Under the pieces are notes generated by a model. It worked only from the letters and a program-made list of their open reading frames with translations. It made no database searches and was not told the origin of the DNA. This document shows, in pieces, positions 20,466-32,324 of a stretch of 64,000 nucleotides of DNA (its first letter is position 1; each line of letters starts with the position of its first letter). A program made the position numbers and the translations under genes. Location of the stretch: positions 102,764,877 to 102,828,876 of the forward strand of contig CM038049.1 in the NCBI GenBank assembly GCA_021397845.1, read 5' to 3'. Source of the stretch: Areca catechu. Its lineage: Eukaryota > Streptophyta > Magnoliopsida > Arecales > Arecaceae.

Positions 20466-21614
20466 GAACTCCTTCAGGTACCTGAGAAGAACCCGATCAT
20501 TATTTTAGAAGACTTTCCTTATGACCTTTAACTACCTAGAAGCATCCCACCTGTAGATCAAAATTCTAATCTTAAGGTCATCATGAGTAACCAAGGTCTG
20601 TTTCAAGATTCTCCTAAATTACCCCAAGTCTCGGATTCCTATTTCCTGCCTTTCCCTGAGTCTTATCATAATTTTAGAGCCATTAAGTTTCATTTTGATG
20701 AGATTACTAGGATGCATGAGCTTTTAAGGCCTATTCCTTTTGCTACCTACTTTTGGAAAACCTTATGGCATTTGCTAGGAACCCATGGTAAATTCTCATG
20801 TGCATACCAGACTAGGGTCAAACCTAGAGAGTCATTAATCTGTTTGGTTTAGGCCCTAGAGAGTCCAATAAAATTCCTCTCAATAAGGATGCCTAGTTCA
20901 GTCTACATTTCGTAAGTGCTTGTGTAAGTTTCTGAGTCTGCTAGTCCTATGCATAGCATGTTGAGGATTTGCATCATGAAATAAATTTGAGCAATGAATC
21001 CTATAAACATAGGACTAATTCAAGAAAGAAAGTCAAGGAATTCTATGAGAGAGATCATGTTCCCATCCGGGACTTTCAAGAAACTACATACCCGTGGTGC
21101 AGGCCCCTTTAAAGTCCTAAAGAAGATTAGATCTAATGCTTACATATTGGAATTACCTTTAGACCTAGGTATCAACCCGACCTTCAATGTCTCAGACTTG
21201 ATAGAATATAAGGAACCCATGATGATACTTAGTGAGCCTTTTGGGCCTGACCATATTTTTGAGAGTGAACCATTACCCGAGTATCCACAAACAACTATTC
21301 CTAAAAAATGAGAGAAAACTGAACAAATCCTGGATAATAAGATTGTCACTACCGGAAACAAGGATTACTATCGATATTTGGTCCGTTGGCAAGGGAGACC
21401 AAAATCTGATGACTCCTGAATCGCTAGAGAGGACCTGCAACGACTGGACCCGGACTTATTTGAACAATATCAAAGCCAGGCTGGACCATACCCTACAAGG
21501 TCGAGTTCCTCCCACCCGGGGAGAATTGGTGGGGGCACCAGGTTCAGAAAGAAGAAGCTTCAACTAATACCAAGTTCTTTATGGATTGAGACTAGGAACT
21601 CAAGTCTCGTATGA
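20466..21614 (+). pseudogene. A chimeric module, integrase tail, GPY/F and chromodomain remnant
   Basis: NSNLKVIMSNQGLF (about 20563-20606) begins a stretch shared with C that is not found in B or E. It runs into FATYFWKTLWHLLG (integrase core, about 20732-20773), then CAYQTRVKP, also shared with C only. From about 21054 come KLHTRGAGPFKVL (GPY/F), a chromodomain (DYYRYLVRWQG..DDS), and a tail that runs past the polypurine tract into the 3' LTR, stopping at 21612-21614. The catalytic Asp-Asp-Glu set is not complete. Stops occur near 20850, 21309 and 21418 (the last is TGA for Trp). Confidence 0.8.
21507..21526 (+). promoter_or_regulatory. A polypurine tract region
   Basis: CTCCCACCCGGGGAGAAT just before the 3' LTR. 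B, C and E have close versions ending GGAGRA(T/C) before a TGGTGNGGRCACC-like LTR start (TAGTG in C). Confidence 0.6.
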
Positions 21615-22818
21615 GTCCTGTATATTTATTGAGTCCTGTTTTACTTTCTTTTGGGGTTTTAAAGTTCAATTAGAATTCAATCAAGAGTTCAATTAGAGTC
21701 AATTAGGCTTTGTACTGAGTCAAGTTCAAGAGCTACTTGAAATTGGGCCAGACCAGCTTTACTTGGAATGCCACATCATCATGGACCACCGGTGCCAACT
21801 CATCACCAGAGGACATCACATCACCTTTACATGTCATCTCCAATGGGCGCCATGGAGAAGGATGCGCCATGTCACCATGCCACCTTGCCATGCCACATCA
21901 TTGCCACCTCACCTGCCACGTGGCATCATTCAAATTTTAAATTACATGAAAGCTACAAGTGGTCGACCAAGGAGTGTTTTCAAATTCAAAAGAGGTCGGC
22001 CAACTCCATCCACAAATCATGCAACCAGCTCCACCAAATCCTCCACATTCCATGTAACCCTCCACCAAATCCTCCATATTTTATGTAACCCCCCCTAATA
22101 TTTCTCCATGATATGGGGTGTTTCAAATTGATTGAAAGGCCATTAAAAGCCTCTTGTATGCCCATGGTAAAGAAAAGCTTTTTTGGATGAAATGAAATTT
22201 AAGTGAAGTAGTAGTTGAAGAAGGTATTTTTTTTTGGTAGTATCCTTTTGTTTTCTTTGGGTGTGTTTGATTTTCTCTTCTCAAGCTTTCAAGTATCCAA
22301 CGCCAACATCCACCTCTAGGGATCCATGCCTCCATCGAAGTTTCCTTGCCTATTTGGTTTCTTTGTTTTAATATCTTTCAAATTGGTCCCAGTCTAACCC
22401 GTTCATTGTGCAGGATCCTTCTACGATTCGGAGTTCAAGAAAGGGTTCTCTTGCCAAAGATCAATGTTGAATGAAACTAGTTTCTTTGGAATGCCAATCT
22501 TCCACTTCAGGGCTAGTTCGTCTAAGAGCTTCAACGGATCTACCAGGGAGTGATCATCTTGGGTAAATAACACCTTTTAATCTCTTAAGTCTGAGTTATT
22601 GAAAATCGTTGCTAAGGTTTAAATTCAATATTCATTAGCCCTAATCTTCTCTAGGATTTAAATAACTACATCACGGTGTAAGTTCCAAATTTCAATGCTC
22701 CTTCCATAGCTTTACCTTAGTACTTTTGATATGAAATTTAGTACCTGTTAATAGGATTCATTCCTGTCATTTCTCAATCCATCATTTAGATTGCATTCTC
22801 TTCTTTCGTGCCGCGTCA
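21527..22818 (+). repeat. A 3' LTR
   Basis: 1292 bp, TGGTGG...CGCGTCA, followed by GGTAT (22819-22823). The stretch 21992-22672 is identical to 18104-18784. Confidence 0.94.
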
Positions 22819-23524
22819 GGTATGCAAATGAGTTTTTTTTCTTTTGTGATTTAGGTTTTAAGAGACTTTTTGGTTCCCGAAGTCAAGCAAAGTTAGATCT
22901 AGAGGTTCTATAAGCACAAAAATCTTCTAGCATGCAAGCTTAGCCCCTAAACAATGATAAAGAGAGGACCTCGGGATTGAGAAACCCTGTAGGACTTAGC
23001 TCTAAATCAATACCTACTTAGGAGACTAGCGAGTGCAAACCTTTAAGATTCTGATGCGCCCGATGCTGAGTTCGCTCACACTCGCGGATGCTGCCTGGAG
23101 GATTAAGGCTTCGACCTTGCATATTCGCCTGCTTTTCGTTCGATGGTCCCGAAGGCAAGGGAGACCGAATCCTTTGTCCGTGGTACCTGGAGGACCTGCG
23201 AGCAACCAAATAAATGATTAAAAAATAGCAAGTAGGGGTATAAGAAAGTAGGAAGTGTTGGGAAAGGAGTCGAAGATGGTGGTCGAGGAGGGCTCTTCTT
23301 GTTGGGCATCTAGGTGGATCTTCCAAGTGTTATCTCATCTTGAAGATGGAATGGTGGATTGCTAAGGAGTATGGTAACTCAAGGCCTCTCACTCCTCGAT
23401 GTCCCGAAGGACAAAGGCACTCTCTCACAGAGTTCCAGTCTAAGAAGACAAGGACTAATGAAAGAAGAACTTCTCACTTTTTCATTCATCAAAAATTTAA
23501 TTTACAATAGGTTAGGGCTCCTTT
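22819..23524 (-). repeat. C 3' LTR, fragment 2
   Basis: Matches 55715-56418 of the intact C 5' LTR, including the 'cgaaggcaa..gagaccgaatcc' stretch and 'gttagggctc' at the end. It is bounded by GGTAT on the left and CCTTT (23520-23524) on the right. ORFs of 60-100 codons here are chance. Confidence 0.9.
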
Positions 23525-23754
23525 TGGTGGGGACACCTTCTCAGAAATTCAGAATTCTCTTTGGATCTCATAGGAAGATCCGGGCCTTGAATCATCTGGC
23601 ACCATTTTGTTGCACCCGGCATCTATTTTGGAACCCTTTTTTGTGGATCTTAAAGCAAGCCTTATAAAGGAGAGATTTAATGAAGAAACTAAGATACAAA
23701 GGTGGGATTTTTTTCCGCTTTTTAAAGCATGAGGGAGCCAAGCTTGCTGCCGAT

Positions 23755-23965
23755 GCCTGCAGCCCCAGCTTTTAGCCTGCAGCAGCCCCCTTCCATCAAA
23801 TCACCTGCAGCAGCCCCCTTCCATCAAATCACCTGCAGCCCCAGCTTTTAGCCTGCAGCAGCCCCCTTCCATCAAATTAGCCTGCAGCAGCCCCAGCTTT
23901 TGTCAAATCACCTGCAGCAGCCCCAGCTTTTGTCAAATCACCTGCAGCAGCCCCAGCTTTTGTAT
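23755..23965. repeat. CTGCAG-rich tandem repeat in B LTR
   Basis: About eight units of roughly 20-30 bp built on CCTGCAGCAGCCCC, joined by 'cttccatcaaatca' or 'agcttttgtcaaatca'. The same block is in the 3' LTR at about 30895-31107. It lies about 50 bp upstream of the TATA box, an enhancer-like position (inference). Confidence 0.8.
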
Positions 23966-24010
23966 TTTCTATTTTGATCTTCATGATTTGTATTGGATCC
24001 CCTCTTAAGT

Positions 24011-24020
24011 CTATAAAATG
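24011..24020 (+). promoter_or_regulatory. TATA box in B 5' LTR
   Basis: CTATAAAATG, the likely U3/R promoter; the 3' LTR copy is at 31154-31163. Confidence 0.65.
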
Positions 24021-24753
24021 AGGGGAGGTCCTCTTGTATGAAAAGAAGAAAAAAAAAAACTTTGAAATGAAATGCAGCTACTTCTCTTCTCCAAAGCCTT
24101 CATTATTCCAGTAATGTTGAGAGGTGTGAGGCCTTGAGTCTTCCTTCGTTGCAATCGCAATGTCGCAGAGCGTGAGGTTCTACTCCCTTCGTTGTCTTTG
24201 ACAACGTCGCCAGGCGCGAGGCCCTGTTTATCTCCTTCGATACTGCCCGAATTTCAGAAAACCTCCTTGCATCCCTCCTCTATCTTTTCTTGGTTGTTAT
24301 TTTGATACTTCACCCCGAACTAATCCACCTTCGTGTTTTGTAGGGTTCTCTCCGGTACCGAGCTTCCGAGACGATCTTGCCACTACCAAGAGCTTGGAAT
24401 TTCTGATTGATTCGGTGTATTGGTTATTGACCGTCCAAGTCGCATCTTCCGAGGACGTGTGAACAATCGTGTGTTGCAAATACTGTCAAAGGACCCTTTT
24501 CCTCCCCCCCCTCTTCCATACTCTAGATCTGCAATATTGAATGTGTGCAAGTCCTAAGATCGAGGGTTTCTTAATCCTTGAGTCCTGGGTTAAACCTCAC
24601 TTTGTTTTGTTGGTTTCAGCATGAGGGGTTGCGCGGTTTGACCCTATGATCTTTAAATCGCTTTCTTAATACATGCTTAATGAACACCTAGCTTGTTTAC
24701 ATCCTAAAGAGTGATTTTCTTGCATGACTAGCATTAGGGTTCCCCATCATATT

Positions 24754-24765
24754 TGGTATCAGAGC
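24754..24765 (+). promoter_or_regulatory. B primer-binding site (initiator tRNA-Met)
   Basis: TGGTATCAGAGC, four bases after the 5' LTR. Confidence 0.9.
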
Positions 24766-25859
24766 AGGTTAGATTAGGACTTGTTTTCAGTCTCTACACA
24801 TCAAGATTTCTGTTTTCCTATATATCTGCCTGTAATTTACTTAAATCTCTATATAAAAGTAGTTAGTTTATCTTGCTTATATTTTTTTTCTTGTAGCATT
24901 TTTAGTTATCTATCTTTGTCTAAAATTTCGTCTTTATAAAAAATTAAAAAAAAATTAAAATTCCTGAAAGTCGTTGCTGTCCTGTTTACTGTTTACTATT
25001 TTCATATATGTCTGCCTGTAATCCACTTAAATTTCTATATAAAAGTAGTTAGTTTATCTTGTTTATATTTTTTTCCTTGTAGAATTTTCAGTAATATATC
25101 TTCATTTAAAATTTTGCCTTCAGAAAAAAATTACAAAAAAAGTTAAAATGTCTGAAAGTTGCTGCTGTCTGCATGCTGTTTGCTGACCCTTCCGTTTTAG
25201 TTATGTTCCAAGACATGTTTAGAATAGCATAGGTTTTATTTGTCTAAATCCTTTCATCTGGTATGTTATTGATGTGTTGAGTATCTACTGTGATTTTTCT
25301 GGAATTTTTAGAATTTTTTGCATAACATTTTTTTCCCCACCTCTAACTGAAACACACTGGCTTTTCTGCACCATTAGACTAGGGTTCATTGCATGTGTCA
25401 TTCCATCTCATGATAAATCTATTTAATGGCGGCAATATCATAACATAAGGGGAGGACTTCATTACCTCTCCTTAGCCCACAACAACCACCCTCATTTTCG
25501 AACCCAAGCCTTTAAGTTTAAAATCAATTAGCAACGTACTGCTTTGCTCTAGAGAGCCATAGGGACACCAACACGGTCGAGTCAAGACTTCGAGTCTACT
25601 TCTTGTGTCAGTCTATCTTGTGTGTGCCTCTATTCTTGGTGTCTAGGTTGGTGAATCTAGGGCTTGTGAGTTGGTCCGCCGTACCTGGCCAATCCCCGAT
25701 TGGTGTCTAAGGTTGGCAGAAAGGGACCTTTCACTCCCCTACATCTACCTGGCCAAGGATAAGGGTTACTACAAGGTAGCCTGTTGCATTGAGTTGGGCC
25801 CCAGTTGAGATTCTAGGTCTAGTTACCCTTAGTCGGATTTCTGCTTGTGTGCTTGATTC
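24766..25859 (+). other. B untranslated leader with conserved motifs
   Basis: An about 1.1-kb AT-rich leader. It includes an imperfect repeat of about 180 bp (24820-24975 resembles 25005-25165). It also has the two motifs shared with A and E: 'cttcattacctctccttagc' (25459-25478) and the 'ggtgtctagg..tacctggccaatc..ggtgtctaaggttggca' block (25639-25765). No ORF of note. Confidence 0.6.
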
Positions 25860-28800
25860 ATGTCTACTAGGGCAGGGACATCATACCAACCTGAGACACC
25901 TATGGATAATCCTCAAGAGGCTTTACTAAGGACTATGTCAGAGCATTTTGCCCAAATGTCAGCCCAGTTATCTGCCCAATTGACCAGTCACTTGGATAAC
26001 CGGTTGAACCAGTTGGAGGCTAGATTGGATACCATAGAGGGAGCCCAGCAGCAGCGTTCTGACACCCCAGCTTCGATGACACACCCTAGGAGGGCTAGGA
26101 ATTTTGATCCTTTCGAAGAACCTACCCCTAGGAGAGAGAGAGCTTTTGACCCATTTGAGGAACCATATCCTAGGAGGGCCCAGCAACCTGATCTATGCCG
26201 AGATCATTCCCCTAGAAGACCCCGTCGGGAGTTTGTTGATCTGGAAGATAGGGCTTTTAAGAGCATTAGACTTGAAGCCCCCACATTTGATGGCACCCTA
26301 GACACCAAGGTATACCTGGACTGGGAAAAGGAAATGGACCAGTATTTCGAGTGGTACGAGATGACGGAGGGTAGGAAATTTAAGTTTGCCAAGCTTAGGT
26401 TAATTCGCCAAGCCCGGATGTATTGGGATACTGTTGAGAGACTAATGAGGCAAAGAGAACAGGAACCCATAGCCACCTGGGGAGAGTTAAAAGCCAAGCT
26501 TAGGGAAAAGTACATACCCGTGTCTTACCACCAACGCCTTTTGGATCAGTGGCATAGGTTGATTCAAGGAAACAAGAGTGCCACAGAGTATATTGCCCAG
26601 TTTGATGAGTTGGCCATGAGGTGTGGGATGAACGAATCTGAGGCTGTGATTTTGTCTAGATTTAGGTCTGGTTTGAGAGAGGAGTTGAAGAGAGAGCTTT
26701 ACCTGAGGGAGGTAAAAGATCTAGAGCAGGCCTACCAAGTAGCTAGGGATTTTGAGCAGTTTCATAGGACTCCCGCCTATCGAAAGATCGAACCCACTAG
26801 GAGTCTATACCCTAGACCAGCCCAGTCTAATCCAGGCCATCCAAACCTGAGTCGACCTGACCAAAATCGGACTGACCCTAGTCGACCCGGGTCTAGTAGA
26901 CCCAGCCTTGTTAGACCCATTCCCAGCCGACCTCAAGACAATAAGGGTAAATCTGTAGAGGTCCCCAGAAAATCTGGCGTTTGCTTTAGATGTCACCAGT
27001 CCGGCCATTACGCCAGTGAATGTCCCACTAGATCCCTCCATATAGGTGATTTAGAGGGAGAAGAGAACCCCGAGACTGTTCATGAGTTGGAAGAAGAGGT
27101 GTATGAGGAAGGACTGACTTTAGCAGAGGAGTACGAAGGAGATGAGGAAACCTGTGATCCCACTACCTTGTGTGGAGTTGTTAGACGCATCCTTGCCCAA
27201 TCTAAGGAACAAGAAGACTGGCGTAGGACCAACATCCTACATACTTTCATTAAGATTGGAGAGAAAGTTTGCAAGGTTATCTTAGATAGTGGTAGTTGTA
27301 TCAATGCCATTTCCGCCAGCACCGTCAAGACTTTAGGGCTAACACCAGTCCCCCATCCTAGCCCTTACAAAGTATCCTGGATAGATTCTACCTCCATTCC
27401 CATCAAGCTCCAGTGTCAAGTCCTCATCCAGTTGCAGTCGTATCAGGAAAAAGTGTGGTGTGATGTGCTGCCAATGGGGGTTAGCAGCATCATCTTAGGA
27501 AGACCCTGGCTTTTTGACCATGATGCCACCCTGTTCGGTAAGACCAATTCCTGTTCCTTCAACCACTTAGGAAAGAAGATAGTGATCCATCCCGTTCCCC
27601 CTAAGGATGAGGTTAAGAAGGGAGCTAGCTCTTTGAAGAAGAAAACTCCTGGATTGAATTTAATTAACGCCAAAGAGCTACAGAAGGAGATTATAGAAGG
27701 TTCCCCTATTTGGATCTTGACTGCTAGAAAGATTAGGGAATCTACAGTAAAAGAACCCCCTCTAGAAGTTTTGGAAGTTTTGGAAGAATTTAAGGATGTA
27801 TTTCAAGATGATCTGCCCAACCAACTTCCACCCCTTAGGGACATCCAGCACGCCATTGACCTTGTCCCAGGATCCACCTTGCCTAACTTGCCCCATTATC
27901 GGATGAACCCCACAGAACACTTAGAGCTCCAAAAGCAAGTTAGTGAGTTGCTAAATAAAGGTTTTATCAAGGAGAGTTTGAGTCCTTGTGCCGTCCCAGC
28001 CCTTTTGACACCCAAAAAGGATGGCACATGGCGAATGTGCATCGACAGTCGAGCTATCAACAAGATCACCATCAAGTACCGGTTTCCCATACCCCGTCTA
28101 GACGACCTCTTAGACATGATGGCTGGAGCCACCATTTTCTCCAAGATTGACCTTAAGAGTGGCTACCATCAAGTTAGAATCCGACCCGGGGATGAATGGA
28201 AGACATCATTCAAGACTAAGGATGGTTTGTACGAGTGGGTAGTCATGCCTTTTGGGTTATCCAATGCACCCAGCACTTTCATGAGAATCATGACCCAGGT
28301 CCTTAGGATGTTCATCAGTAAGTTTGTGGTAGTCTATTTTGACGACATCCTGATTTACAGCAAGAATGAGAAGGACCACCTGGACCACCTTAGGTTAGTG
28401 TGTTCGGCTCTTAGGAAAGACAGCTTCTTTGCAAATCCTAAGAAGTGTGAGTTTCTGACCCGTAGGGTTGTCTTCCTAGGATTTGTCGTGACCCCACAAG
28501 GAGTAGCCGCTGATCCCGAGAAGATCAAGTCAATAGTTGAGTGGCCTATACCAACCTCTATTACTGAAGTTCGTAGTTTCCACGGACTAGCCACCTTTTA
28601 TAGACGATTCATTAGGGGTTTCAGCACTGTTGTCTCACCCATCACTGATTGCATTAGGAAGGGAGCCTTCCAGTGGACCAAGGCGGCTGACAAAGCCTTC
28701 TTAGAGCTGAAAGAGAAAATGACCCAGGCCCCCATCCTAAGATTGCCCGATTTTTCCAAAGTGTTTGAGGTAGCATGTGATGCCTCAGGGGTAGGAATAG

Positions 28801-30715
28801 GAGGAGTCCTAAGCCAAGAGAACCACCCAGTAGCCTTTTTAGTGAGAAGCTCAATGAGGCTAAGCTTAGGTATTCTACCTATGACAAGGAATTTTATGCC
28901 TTAGTGCAAGCACTAAGATATTGGAGGCATTACCTTTTACCAAATGAATTTGTGTTGTACTCTGATCACGAGGCCTTAAGGTATCTGAGTTCCCAAAAGA
29001 AGTTGAACCCTAGACATGCTAAGTGGGTAGAGTATATCCAGGCGTATACCTTTGTTTTGAAACATCGAGCAGGAACTGCCAATAAGGTTGCCGACGCCCT
29101 GAGCCGCCGATCTTTACTTCTGAGCACTGTTAGAACTGAGGTTGTAGGGTTTGACCAGATTAAAGAGCAGTACGATACCTGTCCTGATTTCGGAAAGATT
29201 CATCAAGTCTTGAGTATCGGACCATCTAAGGAACACAGTCAGTACACCTTGTTAGATGGTTATCTGTTTAAGGAGAATAGGCTATGCATCCCAAGAACGT
29301 CTGTAAGGGAATTTTTGGTCTGGGAGACACACGCAGGAGGTTTAGCTGGCCATTTCGGGAAAAACAAAACCATCCTAGCTGTAGAGGAACATTTCTTTTG
29401 GCCAAGTCTGAAAAGGGATGTCACCCAAATTGTGGCCAGGTGTCGAACGTGCGCTGTTGCAAAACAGCAAAAGCAGAACACTGGTTTGTACACCCCTTTG
29501 CCCGTCCCTAGTTGCCCTTGGCAGGATTTGAGTATGGATTTTGTGTTAGGATTACCTAGAACCCAAAGGAAGCATGACTCCATTTTTGTTGTGGTTGATA
29601 GGTTTTCCAAAATGGCCCACTTCTTGCCCTGTAACCAATCATACGATGCTTCTAAGGTAGCCAAGCTATTTTTAGATGAGGTCGTTAGGATTCATGGCCT
29701 ACCGAAAACCATCACTTCTGATCGAGATGTTAGGTTCACCAGTTACTTTTGGAAGACCCTTTGGCACATGTTAGGGACCAAGTTGAAATTCTCCACTGCT
29801 TATCATCCCCAAACTGATGGTCAAACTGAAGTTGTGAATCGAAGCCTAGGAAACTTGCTTAGGTGTCTTGTAGGCGAAAACATTAAAAACTGGGACTTAC
29901 TGTTACCAAAAGCCGAGTTTGCCTATAATAGCTCTGTGAATAGAACTACTGGTAAAAGCCCATTTGAGATTGTCCTTGGGTACCAACCCAATAAGCCCAT
30001 TGATCTGATTCCCCTGCCTTTGCATGGTAGAGCATCCGAGTCAGCTGAGTCTTTTGCACAGCATATTAGAAATCTGCATCAGGAAATCACTCAAAAGATT
30101 AAAACAAGTAATGATGCTTATAAAAGACATGCTAATTTAAGAAGGCGATTCAAGGAATTTTCTATTGGGGATTATGTCATGATAAGACTCAGACCAGAAC
30201 GGTTTCCCTCGGGAACCGTAAAGAAGCTGCATTCCCGTAGTGCTGGACCTTTCAAAATTATTGAGAAAGTTGGACCCAACGCCTATGTGCTTGAGTTACC
30301 CCCTGATCTAGGCATTAGTTCTACTTTCAATATTTCAGATTTAATTGAGTATAGGGAACCGGCAGTAATACCTAGTGAGGCATTCGGGATTGATCCTTTG
30401 ATTGAGAGAGAACCTCCCCAAGAGTGTCCACTAAATTGGCCTGAGCGAAGAGAGAAGATCGAGCGAATCTTGGACGATCAAGCTATCAGTACTCGACGAA
30501 ATGGATATCAACGCTACTTGGTAAGATGGCAAGGTCGCCCCGAATCAGAGGACTCATGGGTTACCAGGGAGGACCTACAACGTATCGATCCGGATCTTTT
30601 GGAGGAGTATCAAAGCCGAACAAACCTCTACTCAACGGAGTCGAGTTCTTCCCACCCCAGGAGGATTGGTGGGGACACCTTCTCAGAAATTCAGAATTCT
30701 CTTTGGATCTCATAG
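25860..30715 (+). pseudogene. gag-pol: B gag-pol polyprotein, one frameshift
   Basis: The ATG at 25860 gives MSTRAGTSYQPE. Domains in order: capsid (about residues 130-320), zinc knuckle CFRC..GHYASEC (375-388), protease LDSGSC (Asp 476), RT with LTPKKDGTWRMC and YFDD (826-829), then RNase H with ACDASGVGIGGVL. A one-base loss in the T run at 28836-28840 shifts the frame; B has five T where the Ala-Phe-Phe-Ser codons need six. The second frame gives the rest of RNase H (VADALSRR), integrase (HAGGLAGH/CRTC zinc site, LSMDFVLGLP, TSDRDVRF, HPQTDGQTEVVNRS), GPY/F and chromodomain (YLVRWQGRPES..SWV). The stop (30713-30715) lies 47-49 bp inside the 3' LTR. Otherwise open for about 1,600 codons. 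Confidence 0.93.
30647..30666 (+). promoter_or_regulatory. B polypurine tract region
   Basis: CTTCCCACCCCAGGAGGAT just before TGGTGGGG. It lies inside the coding region of the polyprotein tail. Confidence 0.6.
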
Positions 30716-31892
30716 GAAGATCCGGGCCTTGAATCATCTGGCACCATTTTGTTGCACCCGGCATCTATTTTGGAACCCTTTTTTTGTGGATCTTAAAGCA
30801 AGCCTTATAAAGGAGAGATTTAATGAAGAAACTAAGATACAAAGGTGGGATTTTTTTCCGCTTTTTAAAGCATGAGGGAGCCAAGCTTGCTGCCGATGCC
30901 TGCAGCCCCAGCTTTTAGCCTGCAGCAGCCCCCTTCCATCAAATCACCTGCAGCAGCCCCCTTCCATCAAATCACCTGCAGCCCCAGCTTTTAGCCTGCA
31001 GCAGCCCCCTTCCATCAAATTAGCCTGCAGCAGCCCCAGCTTTTGTCAAATCACCTGCAGCAGCCCCAGCTTTTGTCAAATCACCTGCAGCAGCCCCAGC
31101 TTTTGTATTTTCTATTTTGATCTTCATGATTTGTATTGGATCCCCTCTTAAGTCTATAAAATGAGGGGAGGTCCTCTTGTATGAAAAGAAGAAAAAAAAA
31201 AAACTTTGAAATGAAATGCAGCTACTTCTCTTCTCCAAAGCCTTCATTATTCCAGTAATGTTGAGAGGTGTGAGGCCTTGAGTCTTCCTTCGTTGCAATC
31301 GCAATGTCGCAGAGCGTGAGGTTCTACTCCCTTCGTTGTCTTTGACAACGTCGCCAGGCGCGAGGCCCTGTTTATCTCCTTCGATACTGCCCGAATTTCA
31401 GAAAACCTCCTTGCATCCCTCCTCTATCTTTTCTTGGTTGTTATTTTGATACTTCACCCCGAACTAATCCACCTTCGTGTTTTGTAGGGTTCTCTCCGGT
31501 ACCGAGCTTCCGAGACGATCTTGCCACTACCAAGAGCTTGGAATTTCTGATTGATTCGGTGTATTGGTTATTGACCGTCCAAGTCGCATCTTCCGAGGAC
31601 GTGTGAACAATCGTGTGTTGCAAATACTGTCAAAGGACCCTTTTCCTCCCCCCCCTCTTCCATACTCTAGATCTGCAATATTGAATGTGTGCAAGTCCTA
31701 AGATCGAGGTTTCTTAATCCTTGAGTCCTGGGTTAAACCTCACTTTGTTTTGTTGGTTTCAGCATGAGGGGTTGCGCGGTTTGACCCTATGATCTTTAAA
31801 TCGCTTTCTTAATACATGCTTAATGAACACCTAGCTTGTTTACATCCTAAAGAGTGATTTTCTTGCATGACTAGCATTAGGGTTCCCCATCA
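30667..31892 (+). repeat. B 3' LTR
   Basis: 1226 bp, almost identical to the 5' LTR. The differences seen are +1 T near 30781, +1 A near 31200 and -1 G near 31707. It is followed by CCTTT. Confidence 0.95.
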
Positions 31893-31946
31893 CCTTTTAT
31901 AAGCACCTAAGTCTCATTTGAATTCAAATGAGAGGAGTTACAAAAC
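31893..31946 (-). repeat. C 3' LTR, fragment 3
   Basis: 54 bp between B and Copia-2, CCTTT to AAAAC, matching 56414-56467 in the intact LTR ('ttataagcacctaagtctca'). Confidence 0.9.
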
Positions 31947-32324
31947 TGTTGCCCAGAGAGCAACCCAAAGAGGGGGTGAATTGGATTTCTAAAAAAAAAT
32001 TAAAGCTAAGCTTGATAAAACAAGTAGCAAATTTCACAAGACAAGATATGCAATTCGATTCAACAAGGTACTAAAATTAAAGTGCAATGCTCTAATGTAA
32101 AAGTGCAGTGGAAATTATAAGCAATAAGAAATAAAGTAAAGAGCAAGGAGGGAGAGAACAAGCAATCACAAACATAACAATCTATAGTGGTTCGGTGCCA
32201 ACAATGCACCTACATCCACTCCCCAAGATTTCCTTGGGAATTCACTATAATCCAATGATTACAGCCGATTAGTTTTCTAGGCTCACTAATCAAAACCCGA
32301 CTTATTTTTACAAGGCTCATAAGT

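Larger units (their letters stand above)
17638..22818 (+). mobile_element. A: non-autonomous chromovirus-type Ty3/gypsy element, both LTRs present
   Basis: A 5.2-kb element with LTRs 17638-18930 and 21527-22818 (TGGTGG...CGTCA) and duplication GGTAT (17633-17637 and 22819-22823). The intact C LTR has the single GGTAT at 55715-55719. Only about 2.6 kb lies between the LTRs: a long leader, a gag N-terminus, and an integrase tail with chromodomain. Protease, RT and RNase H are gone. Its internal structure matches that of C. Confidence 0.93.
23525..24749 (+). repeat. B 5' LTR
   Basis: 1225 bp, TGGTGGGGACACC to TCCCCATCA. It has a CCTGCAGCAGCCCC-type tandem block (23755-23965) and a TATA box (TATAAAA, 24012-24018). 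Confidence 0.95.
23525..31892 (+). mobile_element. B: chromovirus (Ty3/gypsy), near-complete and very young
   Basis: An 8.4-kb element with LTRs 23525-24749 and 30667-31892, and duplication CCTTT (23520-23524 and 31893-31897). The empty site is seen at 56414-56418. The LTRs differ only by three one-base length changes in homopolymers. It carries an initiator-Met PBS and a full gag-pol set ending in a chromodomain, with one frameshift. RT residues such as RAINKITIKYRFPIPRLDD suggest the CRM/Galadriel side of chromoviruses rather than Tekay or Reina; this is not proven. Confidence 0.95.

Noticed and set aside
24297..24479. Identical 60-residue ORFs at 24297 and 31441
   Set aside because: Both are inside the LTRs of B; repeat shadow.
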